From assembly GCF_036345175.1 (NCBI RefSeq), contig NZ_CP107780.1, positions 5,146,001 through 5,210,000 on the forward strand: a stretch of DNA of 64,000 bases, read 5' to 3'. The translations under genes and the position numbers were made by a program. Positions 1 to 8,608 of the stretch are shown piece after piece. Numbering within the stretch: position 1 is the first letter of the stretch; each line of letters starts with the position of its first letter. This stretch comes from Streptomyces sp. NBC_00576. Its GTDB lineage: Bacteria > Actinomycetota > Actinomycetes > Streptomycetales > Streptomycetaceae. The notes under the pieces are model-generated. The model was given only the letters and a program-made list of their open reading frames with translations. It searched no databases and was not told where the DNA came from.

Positions 1-593
1 TGGCGGCGCTCGATCGGAGTGGTCCAGTGCAGCGGCTCACTGGCCCCCGCGATCATGCCGATCCGTCGATGCCCGAGGTTGACGAGATGCCGTACGGCCA
101 TCTCGGTTCCCGCCCGGTCGTCGATGCCGACCACGGTGAAGCCCGGCCGGGCACCACCGACGGTCGTCGCCAGCGGCACCCCGAGGGAGAGCAGCGCGGC
201 GGTCTCCTCCTCGTCGGGGATCAGCAGCGACAGCACGGCGTCCACGCGCTTGCGCACCGGCAGCCTGGTGAAGAAACGCTTGCGAATCTCCGGCGAGCCG
301 AGGTTGTACAGCAATACGTCGTACCCGGCGGCGCTGAACACATGCTCGGCGGCGTCCAGCACGGTGCCGAAGAACCAGCGGCCCACGTACGGGACGACGA
401 CCCCGATGGTGAAGGTGCGCCCGCTCGCCAGACTGGACGCCGACCGGGACGCCGTATACCCGAGCCCGGCGGCCACCTCCACGATCCGGTCCCGCACCTC
501 CTCGGACACGCCCGCCCGGCCGCGCAGTGCGCGGGACACGGTGGACGCCGAGACGCCGGCGGCGCGGGCGACGTCGTTGATGCTGGCCGTCAC
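1..593 (-). CDS. LacI-family transcriptional regulator (3' end outside window)
   Basis: DNA-binding repressor, probably of the divergent glycoside hydrolase genes. The visible 197 residues open with the LacI helix-turn-helix (INDVARAAGVSASTVSRAL, residues about 4-22), followed by the hinge and the periplasmic-binding-protein-like sensor domain (FTIGVVVPYVGRWFFGTVL). The GTG at 593 is chosen because TAASINDVA-type N-termini are normal for the family and a GGAGGA lies 8-13 bases upstream. The C-terminal ligand-binding half is cut off by the window edge, so the inducer cannot be inferred from residues. Divergent orientation to the GH32/GH1 pair and a LacI-like operator between them suggest control by a sugar released by those enzymes; that part is inference. 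Confidence 0.93.
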   Translation of the reverse strand, partial: MTASINDVARAAGVSASTVSRALRGRAGVSEEVRDRIVEVAAGLGYTASRSASSLASGRTFTIGVVVPYVGRWFFGTVLDAAEHVFSAAGYDVLLYNLGSPEIRKRFFTRLPVRKRVDAVLSLLIPDEEETAALLSLGVPLATTVGGARPGFTVVGIDDRAGTEMAVRHLVNLGHRRIGMIAGASEPLHWTTPIERR

Positions 594-681
594 GGTGCGT
601 TCCTCCCGATGGTTCTCGCGTCCGGCGTCACGTCGATGTGACCCTGCGAGTGCCGTGACCGTAAACCTGACCGGGCTGTTG

Positions 682-695
682 CGCAAGCGTTTGCG
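682..695. promoter_or_regulatory. Putative LacI-type operator
   Basis: CGCAAGCGTTTGCG is a near-perfect palindrome around a central CG, the usual layout of LacI/GalR operators. It sits between the divergent LacI gene (start 593) and the GH32 gene (start 788), so it could control both. Only the pair flanking the central CG breaks the symmetry. Confidence 0.6.
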
Positions 696-787
696 TTCAT
701 ATTTACTTGGGCCGATTCCCGAGATGGTCCACCTTGATCGATGTTCAGCGCACGCGTTTGGGCGCTGTGAGCCGACAGGATCTGCGC

Positions 788-2188
788 ATGCGATACGCCC
801 CGCCCGGCCACTGCCTGAACGACTTCGCCCTTCTGCGCGACGAGGACGACGGCACGTACACGGTGCTGCATCTGCAGGGCCCCTGGACCACCGAGTTCGA
901 CCATCTCCGGATGGAGACGTCCTACGGCCGGGCCACCTCCGCCGACCTGGTCGACTGGCAGCCACAGGGCATCGCCTTCGGCAACGGCCTGCCCGGCCGT
1001 TTCGACCAGCAGGCGGTATGGACGATGCATCCGTTCCGGCACGGCGCGGGGATGGCGATGTTCTACACCGGGGTCTCCGGGCTCTCCCCCGACGGCACTC
1101 CGCTCCAGTCGGTCGGCCTCGCGTACTCCGACCGCACCGACGGCACGGGCTGGCGACGGCACGGCACCTCCCCGGTCGTCGAGGCGGACCCGCGCTGGTA
1201 CCGCACCGGCGACCGGATGGGCTGGCGCGACCCGTTCGTCGTACGGGACGACGAAGGAGTGGCGGCCGGGATGGACACTGCCCCCGGGGGCCCGGGCGGC
1301 TGGGTGATGGTCGTCTGCGCGAGCGACGCCTCGCTCCCGGTGGAGGTCAGCGGCTGCGTGGCGCTCGCCACCTCCCCCGATCTGGAGCACTGGACGGTCC
1401 ACCCGCCGATCGTCGCCCCCGGTGACACGGACGAGCTGGAGTGCCCGGTCCTCGAACGCCTCGACGACGGCCGCTGGTTGCTCCTCTGCTCGGTGGGCCA
1501 GACGCGCTGCATCGAGTCCTGGACGGCCCCGGCCCTGCGCGGCCCCTGGACCCGCCGGGGCCCGCTGGCCCCGACCGGCGCCTACGCACCCCGGGTCGTC
1601 ACCGCCCCCGACGGCTCCCGGGTCGTCGTACACACCACCCCCCGCAAGGTCGGCCTCACGGACGCCGGCGACCGCTGCCGGGGCATGCTCGCGCAGCCCA
1701 AGTCCCTTGTGACACCGCCGGATTCGCCGCCCCGCCTGGAATGGTGGCCGGGCCTGAACGCCTACCTGGGCGCCGAAACGACCGCCCCCACCCTCCACGC
1801 GATGGGCGACATCGACGTCACGGCCCCGGTCGACATCACCCTCCGCACCACCACCCCGGCCGGCGACGCCCCCGCCCTCACCGTGGCCTGCGACGGCAAG
1901 AACCTCCGCATCACGGGCCCCGACGGCGCCCGTCTCGAAGAGACGATCCTCGCCGAGCCGGCCACCACGCTGCGCGTCCTCACGGTCGGCGAGTACGTGG
2001 AGGTGTACGCGGACGGGGTGTACGCCCTCACGACCCTCCACTACTCGGGCCACCCGACAAGTTGGACGGCAACGACGGAGGGACGCGAACTCCCCACCCC
2101 CGTCCCCGTACGCCCGATCCGCCTGCCCGACCCGACCCGCGACGACGCGTCGGCGATCTGGCCGGGCCCGCAGGAAGGACCACGTTGA
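788..2188 (+). CDS. Glycoside hydrolase family 32-like five-bladed propeller protein
   Basis: Probable fructan- or sucrose-type glycosidase, apparently cytoplasmic because no signal peptide is visible. Three GH32-like motifs appear in order: an LNDFAL segment at residues 10-15 in the place of the family NDPNG (candidate nucleophile Asp12), RDPF at 147-150 and ECP at 218-220 (Glu218 candidate acid/base). The C-terminal third (SPPRLEWWPGL onward) fits the usual beta-sandwich domain. At 466 aa the length is normal for the family. The ATG at 788 puts LNDF near the N-terminus and follows ACAGGA; TTG 707 and GTG 767 are less likely alternatives. The stop overlaps the GH1 start by one base, so the two are co-transcribed. 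Substrate cannot be fixed from sequence. Confidence 0.82.
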   Translation: MRYAPPGHCLNDFALLRDEDDGTYTVLHLQGPWTTEFDHLRMETSYGRATSADLVDWQPQGIAFGNGLPGRFDQQAVWTMHPFRHGAGMAMFYTGVSGLSPDGTPLQSVGLAYSDRTDGTGWRRHGTSPVVEADPRWYRTGDRMGWRDPFVVRDDEGVAAGMDTAPGGPGGWVMVVCASDASLPVEVSGCVALATSPDLEHWTVHPPIVAPGDTDELECPVLERLDDGRWLLLCSVGQTRCIESWTAPALRGPWTRRGPLAPTGAYAPRVVTAPDGSRVVVHTTPRKVGLTDAGDRCRGMLAQPKSLVTPPDSPPRLEWWPGLNAYLGAETTAPTLHAMGDIDVTAPVDITLRTTTPAGDAPALTVACDGKNLRITGPDGARLEETILAEPATTLRVLTVGEYVEVYADGVYALTTLHYSGHPTSWTATTEGRELPTPVPVRPIRLPDPTRDDASAIWPGPQEGPR

Positions 2189-3456
2189 TGCCCGCCACGA
2201 ACGCCCCAACCACCACACCTGACGGCATCCCTGACGGCATCCCTGACTGCGCTGCTGAAGGCCTGCCCTTCCCCGAGGGCTTCCTGTGGGGAGCCTCCAC
2301 CGCCGCCCACCAGATCGAGGGCAACAACGTCAACAGCGACTGGTGGCAGCTGGAGCACAGCGGCGACGGCCGCATCGCCGAGCCCAGCCTCGACGCGGCC
2401 GACAGCTACCACCGCTGGCCCGAGGACATGGACCTCCTCGCCCAACTCGGCTTCACGGACTACCGTTTCAGCATCGAGTGGGCCCGCATCGAACCGGCCC
2501 CCGGCCACTTCTCACGCGCCGAACTCGCCCACTACCGCCGCATGGTCGACGGCGCCCTGGAACGCGGCCTGCGCCCGATGGTCACCCTCCACCACTTCAC
2601 GCTCCCCCGCTGGTTCGCCGACCGGGGCGGCTGGACTGCGGAGGGCGCGATCGACCTGTGGGAGCGCTACGTACGGGCGACCGCGCCGGTCATCGGCACC
2701 GACGTACGGCATGTGTGCACGATCAACGAGCCGAACATGATCGCGGTGGCGGACGCGATCCGGAAGCTGGGCGCGGCAGCGGGAGAGACTCCGACGGCCG
2801 GAACCCCGCTGCCGGACAAGGCGACGACGGACGCCCTGATCCAGGCGCATCACCGGGCGACGGCGGTCATCAGGTCGTTCTCCGCCTCCGGCGACATCCG
2901 GGTCGGCTGGTCGATCGCCAACCAGGTCTACCAGCCCCTCCCCGGCGCGGAGGCGGCGACCGCGGCCTACAGCCACCCCCGCGAGGACGTCTTCATCGAG
3001 GCCGCCCGGGACGACGACTGGATCGGCGTCCAGTCGTACACGAGGACGAGGATCGACCCGGACGGCCACCCCGTCCCGGCGCCGGCGGAAGCCGAACGCA
3101 CGCTCACAGGCTGGGAGTTCTACCCCCAGGCCCTGGGCCACGCCCTGCGCCACACGGCACGGATCGTGGGCGCGGTCCCCCTGATCGTCACGGAGAACGG
3201 CATCGCGACCTCCGACGACACCCGCCGCATCGCATACACCACGGGCGCGCTCCAGGAGGTCACGGCAGCACTGGAGGACGGCCTCGACGTACATGGCTAT
3301 CTGCACTGGAGCGCCCTGGACAACTACGAATGGGGCTCCTACAAGCCGACGTTCGGCCTGATCGAGATCAACCCCGACACGTTCGAACGCACCCCACGAC
3401 CGTCGGCGGTCTGGCTGGGCGGCCTGGCGCGTGCGGGGGTACTGCCACGGGCGTGA
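2188..3456 (+). CDS. GH1 family beta-glucosidase
   Basis: Retaining beta-glycosidase (beta-glucosidase/beta-galactosidase class). The N-terminal signature FPEGFLWGASTAAHQIEG is followed by the acid/base motif INEP (Glu181) and the nucleophile motif VTENG (Glu336), then the late DNYEW segment that contacts sugar. At 422 aa it is slightly shorter than the usual 440-480. There is no signal peptide, so it probably acts on imported oligosaccharides. The start ATG overlaps the last base of the upstream stop (TGATG), giving translational coupling with the GH32-like gene. A short DGIP repeat lies just before the GH1 fold. The LacI-GH32-GH1 set reads as a small sugar-use operon, but no transporter gene is visible in the window. 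Confidence 0.95.
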   Translation: MPATNAPTTTPDGIPDGIPDCAAEGLPFPEGFLWGASTAAHQIEGNNVNSDWWQLEHSGDGRIAEPSLDAADSYHRWPEDMDLLAQLGFTDYRFSIEWARIEPAPGHFSRAELAHYRRMVDGALERGLRPMVTLHHFTLPRWFADRGGWTAEGAIDLWERYVRATAPVIGTDVRHVCTINEPNMIAVADAIRKLGAAAGETPTAGTPLPDKATTDALIQAHHRATAVIRSFSASGDIRVGWSIANQVYQPLPGAEAATAAYSHPREDVFIEAARDDDWIGVQSYTRTRIDPDGHPVPAPAEAERTLTGWEFYPQALGHALRHTARIVGAVPLIVTENGIATSDDTRRIAYTTGALQEVTAALEDGLDVHGYLHWSALDNYEWGSYKPTFGLIEINPDTFERTPRPSAVWLGGLARAGVLPRA

Positions 3457-3659
3457 GTACGACGGTGACGGCAGCGACCCCGCAATTAGACAGCGAGTCA
3501 AGTTACTCAACCGTAACCTACCGACTGCTACCCGAGGTAACCGACCAGTAGGTACGGTCCTGGCGAACCACTCAGTGAACCACTCAGTAAGGAGAGGCGG
3601 CCTCGCTGCCCCTCCTGGTTCCTTCTGCTTCCTGCCCCCCGCTTCACAGGAGGTTCGCC

Positions 3660-5006
3660 ATGCCCGCACGCAGACGGCTCCTGGCCGCAGCAGTCACCGC
3701 TGCGACTTGTCTGGGCGCTCAGGCGCTCTCGTACGCAACAGCAACAGCCACGGCAGCGGACGCGTCTTCGACAGAGACGGTCGTGTCCCGGGGCGTGGAG
3801 ATCCCGGCGTTCTACACGCCGCCGGCCACCCTCCCCGCCCCCAACGGCGCGGTGATCCGCACCGAACCCCTCCCCCTGGCCATCTCCCTCCCCACCCTCG
3901 ACGGCCCCCTGCCCGGCCGGGCAACCCGCCTGATGTACAAGTCCACGGACTCGAACGGCGCCCCGGTCGCGGTCACCGGCGCGTACATCGAACCGACGGC
4001 GACCTGGAAGGGAGGCGGGCCGCGCCCCTTGGTCGCGGTGGCCCCGGGCACGATGGGCCAGGGCGACCAGTGCGCCGCCTCCCTGGGCCTGGAGAACCCG
4101 CTGCTCCTCAACGGCCGTACGGTGTCGGTCGGTTACGAGGACGTGGCGATCTACCGCCTCCTGGCGACGGGCGCCGCGGTCGTCGTCACGGACTACGCCG
4201 GCCTGGGAGCGACGGACCGCCTCCACACGTACGTCAACCGCCTCGACGAGGCCCACGCGGTGCTGGACGCGGTACGCGCCGCCCGCTCCCTCCCCGGCAC
4301 GTCGGTCACCTCCGAGTCCCGGGTCGGCCTGTTCGGCTACAGCCAGGGCGGCGGAGCAACGGCGGCAGCGGCGGAACTCCAGCCTGCCTACGCCCCCGAC
4401 ATCACCCTCGCCGGCACCTACTCGGGTGCCCCACCGGCCGACCTGGCCGCGACCACGAAGGCGATCGACGGAAGCGAACTGGCGGGCGCGCTGGCCTGGT
4501 CGCTCAACGGCTTCCTCCAGTCGGACCCGACACTGAAGCCGATAGCGGAGGCCCACCTGAACGCGAAGGGCAAAGCAGCCCTGACCGACCTGTCGACGAT
4601 GTGCGTGGGCGACGCCCTGCTCGGCTACGGCTACGCGAAGAGCACGAAATGGACGACGGACGGCAAGTCCATCTCCGACATCATCGCGTCCACCCCGGCC
4701 CTCCAGACCTTCCTGAACAGCCAGCGCATCGGCAACCTCGAACCATCGAGCCCGATCCGCATAGCAACGGGGATCAGCGACAACCTGGTTCCACACGCCC
4801 AGGCCCGCCGCCTGGCCGCGGACTGGTGCGCGAAGGGCGCGGACGTCACGTACAGACCGGTGATCCTCCCGAACGTGGTCAGCCCCCTCCTCAACCACTT
4901 CGCCCCACTCCTCACGGACCAGGGCAGCGCGGTGAGGTGGCTGACGGACCGCCTCTCGGGCAAGCCGGCGAGATCGAACTGCGGGAGCCTGGGAATCCTG
5001 CCCTGA
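3660..5006 (+). CDS. Secreted lipase (secretory lipase family)
   Basis: Extracellular alpha/beta-hydrolase of the secretory lipase (LIP, CAL-A-like) family, expected to hydrolyse triacylglycerols or other esters. A signal peptide fills residues 1-33 (MPARRRLLAAAVTAATCLG, cleavage near TATAADAS). The nucleophile elbow is GYSQGGG with Ser228, and the later TGISDNLVPHAQAR and LLNHFAPL segments hold the likely Asp and His of the triad. Length, 448 aa, is normal. The ATG at 3660 follows an AGGAGG ribosome-binding site by 6 bases. It stands alone, 203 bases after the GH1 gene. Confidence 0.9.
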   Translation: MPARRRLLAAAVTAATCLGAQALSYATATATAADASSTETVVSRGVEIPAFYTPPATLPAPNGAVIRTEPLPLAISLPTLDGPLPGRATRLMYKSTDSNGAPVAVTGAYIEPTATWKGGGPRPLVAVAPGTMGQGDQCAASLGLENPLLLNGRTVSVGYEDVAIYRLLATGAAVVVTDYAGLGATDRLHTYVNRLDEAHAVLDAVRAARSLPGTSVTSESRVGLFGYSQGGGATAAAAELQPAYAPDITLAGTYSGAPPADLAATTKAIDGSELAGALAWSLNGFLQSDPTLKPIAEAHLNAKGKAALTDLSTMCVGDALLGYGYAKSTKWTTDGKSISDIIASTPALQTFLNSQRIGNLEPSSPIRIATGISDNLVPHAQARRLAADWCAKGADVTYRPVILPNVVSPLLNHFAPLLTDQGSAVRWLTDRLSGKPARSNCGSLGILP

Positions 5007-5389
5007 GCAAGTGGACAGCAGCCCGGGGCGTTGTTGCGACAGTTGAGGCGTCAATCGCATCGATTAGCCCAAAAGTGGACACACCACCCCGGGCTCGCTA
5101 CGGTCGAATTGCAAGCGCCACAGCCGCAGCAGTCGCAGGCGGCAAGCAGATCGATGGGCGTCGGACGCCAGAACACACCGGCACAAGCAGCACTTCAGCG
5201 CCAGCCCATGCGCAGCACAACCGACCCCACGCACGAGCAGAGCAGTGCGAGATCTGCGCGGCCCACAGCGGCAGGCGCGTCAACCCACGCGACGGCACAC
5301 CGCAGGTGGCGAATTAGACGCCGTGGCCCGGATTCACCCAGCTCGACGTCTTCGTCAGCGCGGCCCGAAGCAGACGAGTGGAGACTGCA
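5007..5389. other. Gene-free stretch after the lipase gene
   Basis: About 380 bases without a convincing gene. Reading frames here lack ribosome-binding sites and family-like protein. Two related segments, AGTGGACAGCAGCCCGGGG and AGTGGACACACCACCCCGGG, occur about 60 bases apart and may be remnants of a repeat. The promoter of the small secreted protein gene at 5390 should lie near the right end. Confidence 0.4.
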
Positions 5390-5812
5390 ATGCGGGATTT
5401 CAGTAGCAGGACAAGAAGGCTCGCCTCCGCCACGGCCGTGGCTTCGCTGGTAGTCGCGGTTCCCGCGACAGCGACCAGCACCGCACACGCCGATCCAGCA
5501 AAAAACAAGGTCATCGTCACGGGAACCGCGAGCTGCGAGCGATTCGCGGATGCGTTGGTGACTGACGTGTCGATAACGCCGAAGGGCAAGGATGCCAAGG
5601 CGGACAACCTCTCCGGCGAGGACGAGCAAGAGACGTACTCACTGACGTTCACGCAGATTCCGAAGCTGCCGAAGGGTTTGGCGGCCACCGCCACGGTCAC
5701 TTGCGTGGACGACAATGGCGACACGCAAACATTCAACAAGAACTTCACAATCAAGAGGCCGAACATACCCGCCAAGCCCACCTCCGTAACCCAAACACTC
5801 AACCTCAAGTAG
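5390..5812 (+). CDS. Small secreted protein, unknown function
   Basis: A 140-aa exported protein I do not recognise. Residues 1-38 form a signal peptide (MRDFSSRTRRLASATAV, cleavage near TAHADPAK). The mature part has two cysteines (TASCERF and VTCVDDNG) spaced like a disulfide in a small beta-sandwich. It is rich in Thr, Lys and Asp, and its codons are clearly less GC-biased than neighbouring genes, which suggests recent transfer. The ATG at 5390 is preferred over GTG 5378 because GGAG lies about 8 bases upstream and the signal peptide starts cleanly. It is not in an operon. Confidence 0.65.
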   Translation: MRDFSSRTRRLASATAVASLVVAVPATATSTAHADPAKNKVIVTGTASCERFADALVTDVSITPKGKDAKADNLSGEDEQETYSLTFTQIPKLPKGLAATATVTCVDDNGDTQTFNKNFTIKRPNIPAKPTSVTQTLNLK

Positions 5813-5856
5813 GTTTTGCCCTCCGAGGGAAACCCCACCGGGCACAGAGCACCGAC

Positions 5857-5900
5857 GACCCGCTGCGAACGCCGCGACATAGTGGCCCTCGCAGCGGGTC
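5857..5900. terminator. Hairpin, probable terminator
   Basis: GACCCGCTGCGA (5857-5868) pairs perfectly with TCGCAGCGGGTC (5889-5900) across a 20-base loop, 45 bases after the stop of the small secreted protein gene. There is no T-tract, as is common in Streptomyces. Confidence 0.5.
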
Positions 5901-6129
5901 GGTCGCGCGGTCCCGTCGAGGGCCGACGCATCGGACAAGGCCTCCGGCCCCGACTGCTGCCACACGAGAACGAGAATCCCAGCCCACGGAGGCGCCGAGC
6001 CCACGCCGGCCCACGGGCCGGTTACCCGAACGGCCCGCGCCGAAGTGCCCGGCCGGCCTGAGCTGCCTAGCGTCGTCGTGCACACACTCGTGCGGATGCA
6101 CCGCGCCAAGGCGATTGAGAGGCACCTTC
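5901..6129. other. Gene-free upstream region of the 6130 gene
   Basis: Together with 5813-5856 and the hairpin this is the 317-base gap between the small secreted protein gene and the gene at 6130. No coding sequence is supported. It should carry the promoter of the downstream gene; I see no clear -35/-10 pair. Confidence 0.35.
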
Positions 6130-6432
6130 ATGGCAGTCGCGATGACCTTTGTCTGGCCCGAGATCACGCCCGACCTGTACGACGCGGTGCGCAAGAAGGT
6201 CCGCTGGGAAGAGGAGCCCCCCGACGGGTGTGTGCTGCACGTGGCGTGGTTCGCGGACGACGGCTTCCACGTGCTGGACATCTGGGAGTCGGAGGAGCAC
6301 TTCGGCCAGTTCATCGCCACCAGGATCGAACCCGTACTCAAGGGCGAGTTGGGCGTGCAGAGCGACCCCCAGCCCGAATTCCACCCGCTCTACAGGCGCT
6401 TCATCGCCCCGGGCATCAGCGGCGCTGCCTGA
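6130..6432 (+). CDS. Small dimeric alpha/beta-barrel (ABM-like) protein
   Basis: A 100-aa cytoplasmic protein of unknown role. The pattern of an initial strand (AMTFVWPEIT), helix (YDAVRKKVRW), strand (GCVLHVAWFADDGFHVLDIWES) and helix (FGQFIATRIEPVL) is that of small ferredoxin-like ABM-superfamily proteins, which include monooxygenases and many uncharacterised stress proteins. GAGAGG lies about 8 bases before the ATG. It stands just left of, and convergent with, the RiPP locus; no functional link is shown. Confidence 0.65.
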   Translation: MAVAMTFVWPEITPDLYDAVRKKVRWEEEPPDGCVLHVAWFADDGFHVLDIWESEEHFGQFIATRIEPVLKGELGVQSDPQPEFHPLYRRFIAPGISGAA

Positions 6433-6520
6433 CATCCGCGTCGAGAGTCAGGCCTTTGGGCCTGTACGACCGCAGCTCTCGAACCGACCGGCCGCCTGTC
6501 GACGCACCAGAAGCAGAAGG

Positions 6521-7645
6521 TCAGTCCCAGGAGAGGCGTTGCCCTCGGGGGCCCACGTGCAGGCGGAGACGTCCAGCTGCCGCTTCGCCTGCCGCGCGCC
6601 AGGCCATGACCTGCTCGGTGATGTCGTCCCAGAGCCGTTCACGTCCTCCCTGCCGGACCGTCCACCGCCCGTCCGCATCCTGGGAGACACACGCCCACAC
6701 CTGGGCTTCCACGTCGATGACGACCTGGTCGATGCCACCGTCGCGGGGCAGGGTGAGGAGTTGGGCTCGGGGCGCGGCGAACTGGGCAATGAAACGTGGC
6801 GTCCAGTCGTCCAGCGCATCGGCGCCCAGGACGGTGGGTACCGCCTCCGCTTCACTGAAATCGGGCAGGAGACCGAGCGGGGGCGGGGTGTGAGGCCGGG
6901 CGAGCATGAAGGACACGTGTCCGTCGAGGACGGGCCCGCTGGCCGTGCCGTCGTCGTGGACGGTGAGGCGCACGAGTTCGGATGCGTGCATCCAGCCGCC
7001 GACGGTAACCAGAACCTGTCCGCCGGGACGGGTCTGTTCGATCCACGTCACCGGAACGGTACGAACTCCGCAGGTAGCGATCACTCGGTCGTACGGCGCT
7101 TCGCCAGGATGTCCGGCCAAGCCGTCCCCGACCACACGCAAGGGATGGCAGCCGAGGCCCGCGAGTGCCATGCCGGCCCGGGCGGAAACCTCGGGATCCA
7201 CTTCCACCGTGGTCACGTTGTCATCGCCGACGACGTGGGCAAGCAGGGCGGTCGAGTAGCCGGTACCTGTACCGATTTCGAGGACGCGCGTGCCGTGCGT
7301 GACGTCCAGTTCCTCCAGCATGCGCACCACGAGGCTCGGCATCGTCGAGGAGGAGGACGGGGCTGCGGAGATACGACCCTCCACCTGGTCCGGAAAGACG
7401 GCTCCGGCGACCTGGGTCACGAGACTTTCGTCCTCGTAGACGCGCGACAGGCTGTCGACGGAGTCGGCGGGGAACGTGGGCCAATACCAGCGGTCGTCGT
7501 ACTCGAACCAGCCATGCGTCAGAAACGCCTCACGAGGTACTGAGGCCACGGCCCCTTCCCAGACGGGGGTGCACAGGGCGCCGGCCTTGATGAGGTCCTG
7601 CACGAGGTCGGCACGCAGTCGCTCGGCGGATGCGGGGTCAGTCAC
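6521..7645 (-). CDS. Isoaspartyl (PIMT)-like methyltransferase of an ATP-grasp RiPP system
   Basis: SAM-dependent carboxyl methyltransferase resembling protein-L-isoaspartate O-methyltransferase. In related graspetide loci (fuscimiditide type) such enzymes methylate an Asp of the ligase-modified peptide, which then closes to an aspartimide. The 374-aa protein has an N-terminal helical region with the PIMT-like WEGAVASVPREAFL, the pre-motif MPSLVVRMLEEL, the SAM loop VLEIGTGTGYSTALLA (from about residue 119), DRVIATCGVRTVP, and a C-terminal extension of about 130 residues beyond ordinary PIMTs. GTG 7645 is chosen (GGAGAATCCTCAC upstream). It overlaps the ligase gene by 8 bases, so expression is coupled. 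It is third in the precursor-ligase-methyltransferase order. Confidence 0.9.
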   Translation of the reverse strand: MTDPASAERLRADLVQDLIKAGALCTPVWEGAVASVPREAFLTHGWFEYDDRWYWPTFPADSVDSLSRVYEDESLVTQVAGAVFPDQVEGRISAAPSSSSTMPSLVVRMLEELDVTHGTRVLEIGTGTGYSTALLAHVVGDDNVTTVEVDPEVSARAGMALAGLGCHPLRVVGDGLAGHPGEAPYDRVIATCGVRTVPVTWIEQTRPGGQVLVTVGGWMHASELVRLTVHDDGTASGPVLDGHVSFMLARPHTPPPLGLLPDFSEAEAVPTVLGADALDDWTPRFIAQFAAPRAQLLTLPRDGGIDQVVIDVEAQVWACVSQDADGRWTVRQGGRERLWDDITEQVMAWRAAGEAAAGRLRLHVGPRGQRLSWD

Positions 7646-8597
7646 GTGAGGATTCTCCGTTCTGCAGGAGGTCGGCGATGGCCGTCGTGATGGGCAGGCC
7701 AACCGCCGCCTCCAGCCAGGCCCATTGGCCGTTGGGGTTGCACTCCAGGAACCACCAGATTCCGTCGGCGGTCACGGCGAAGTCGAAGGCCCCGAAGCGG
7801 AGTCCAAAGCCCGCGAGGAAGGCGAGGAGACCGCTGCGGATCTCGTCCGGGCACTCCACCGCCTCGTAGCGCAGGTTCCGGTACTCCGCGCGCCAGTCCA
7901 CCACACCGGGCGGCGCGGCAATACGGGCACAGAACACACGGTCGCCGACGGCCACCGCGCGCACATCACACGTCTTGGGTACGACGGCCTGAAAGAGGTG
8001 AGCGCAGCGGCTCACGGTCCCGTCGAGTTCCCCTGGCTCCACCGGGGCGGCCCAGATTCCCGCGGATTCGCCGTCGACGTCGTACGCGGCGGCGTGCAAC
8101 GGCTTGTAGAGCGTGGGTTGTTGGGCGGCGAAGTCCTTGGCCTCGGTCGGGTCATTGGTGATCAGGGTTACTGGAAGGACGAAGCCGATGCGCTGTGCGA
8201 CGGCCAGTTGGGCGGGCTTGTACTCGGCGCGCGCGATGACCTGCGGGTGACTCAGGTAGACGCAGTCAGGGAGCGCGCCGAGGACACCGCCCAAGCCGCG
8301 CCGGTTCTCCCGCGCGGTGTATCCCGCCTCCTGACTGCCGTCGTCCGGGCTGTAGGTGTTGGGGCGTCGGTGGTAGAGCGCGCGTACTGCGTCGAGAGGA
8401 GCGGAGCGTTCTCCGACCGTGAGTGTGCCGCCCCACCCGTCCGGGCCGAGGCGGCCGGCCAGGACCGCCGAGTCGGGGAAGTCCCGTCCGGGGTCGAGGC
8501 GCACGACCGGCACCCGGCGCCGGTTCAGTTCCGCGATGACCAGGTCGGCGGTCGCGTCTTCGTGCTCGGTCGAGACCAGCACCGGGCGTCCGTCCAC
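7638..8597 (-). CDS. ATP-grasp RiPP maturase (SAV_5884-type, graspetide ligase)
   Basis: ATP-dependent ligase expected to join side-chain carboxylates of the neighbouring precursor to Ser/Thr hydroxyls (esters) or Lys amines (amides). The 319-aa protein has a pre-ATP-grasp N-domain (VLVSTEHEDATADLVIAEL), a central EYKPAQLAVAQRIGFVLP helix typical of the MvdD-like/SAV_5884 maturases, and the ATP-grasp core ending with FLECNPNGQWAWLE, whose Glu and Asn should bind Mg-ATP. GTG 8597 is chosen over GTG 8603 because AGGAG stands 8 bases before 8597 but only 2 bases before 8603. It lies 11 bases downstream of the precursor gene and overlaps the methyltransferase gene. Confidence 0.92.
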   Translation of the reverse strand: MDGRPVLVSTEHEDATADLVIAELNRRRVPVVRLDPGRDFPDSAVLAGRLGPDGWGGTLTVGERSAPLDAVRALYHRRPNTYSPDDGSQEAGYTARENRRGLGGVLGALPDCVYLSHPQVIARAEYKPAQLAVAQRIGFVLPVTLITNDPTEAKDFAAQQPTLYKPLHAAAYDVDGESAGIWAAPVEPGELDGTVSRCAHLFQAVVPKTCDVRAVAVGDRVFCARIAAPPGVVDWRAEYRNLRYEAVECPDEIRSGLLAFLAGFGLRFGAFDFAVTADGIWWFLECNPNGQWAWLEAAVGLPITTAIADLLQNGESSRD

Positions 8598-8608
8598 GGG
8601 CACGTCTC

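Noticed and set aside
3431..5317. 628-aa forward frame overlapping the lipase gene
   Set aside because: The lipase frame has signal peptide, nucleophile elbow and RBS; this one does not.
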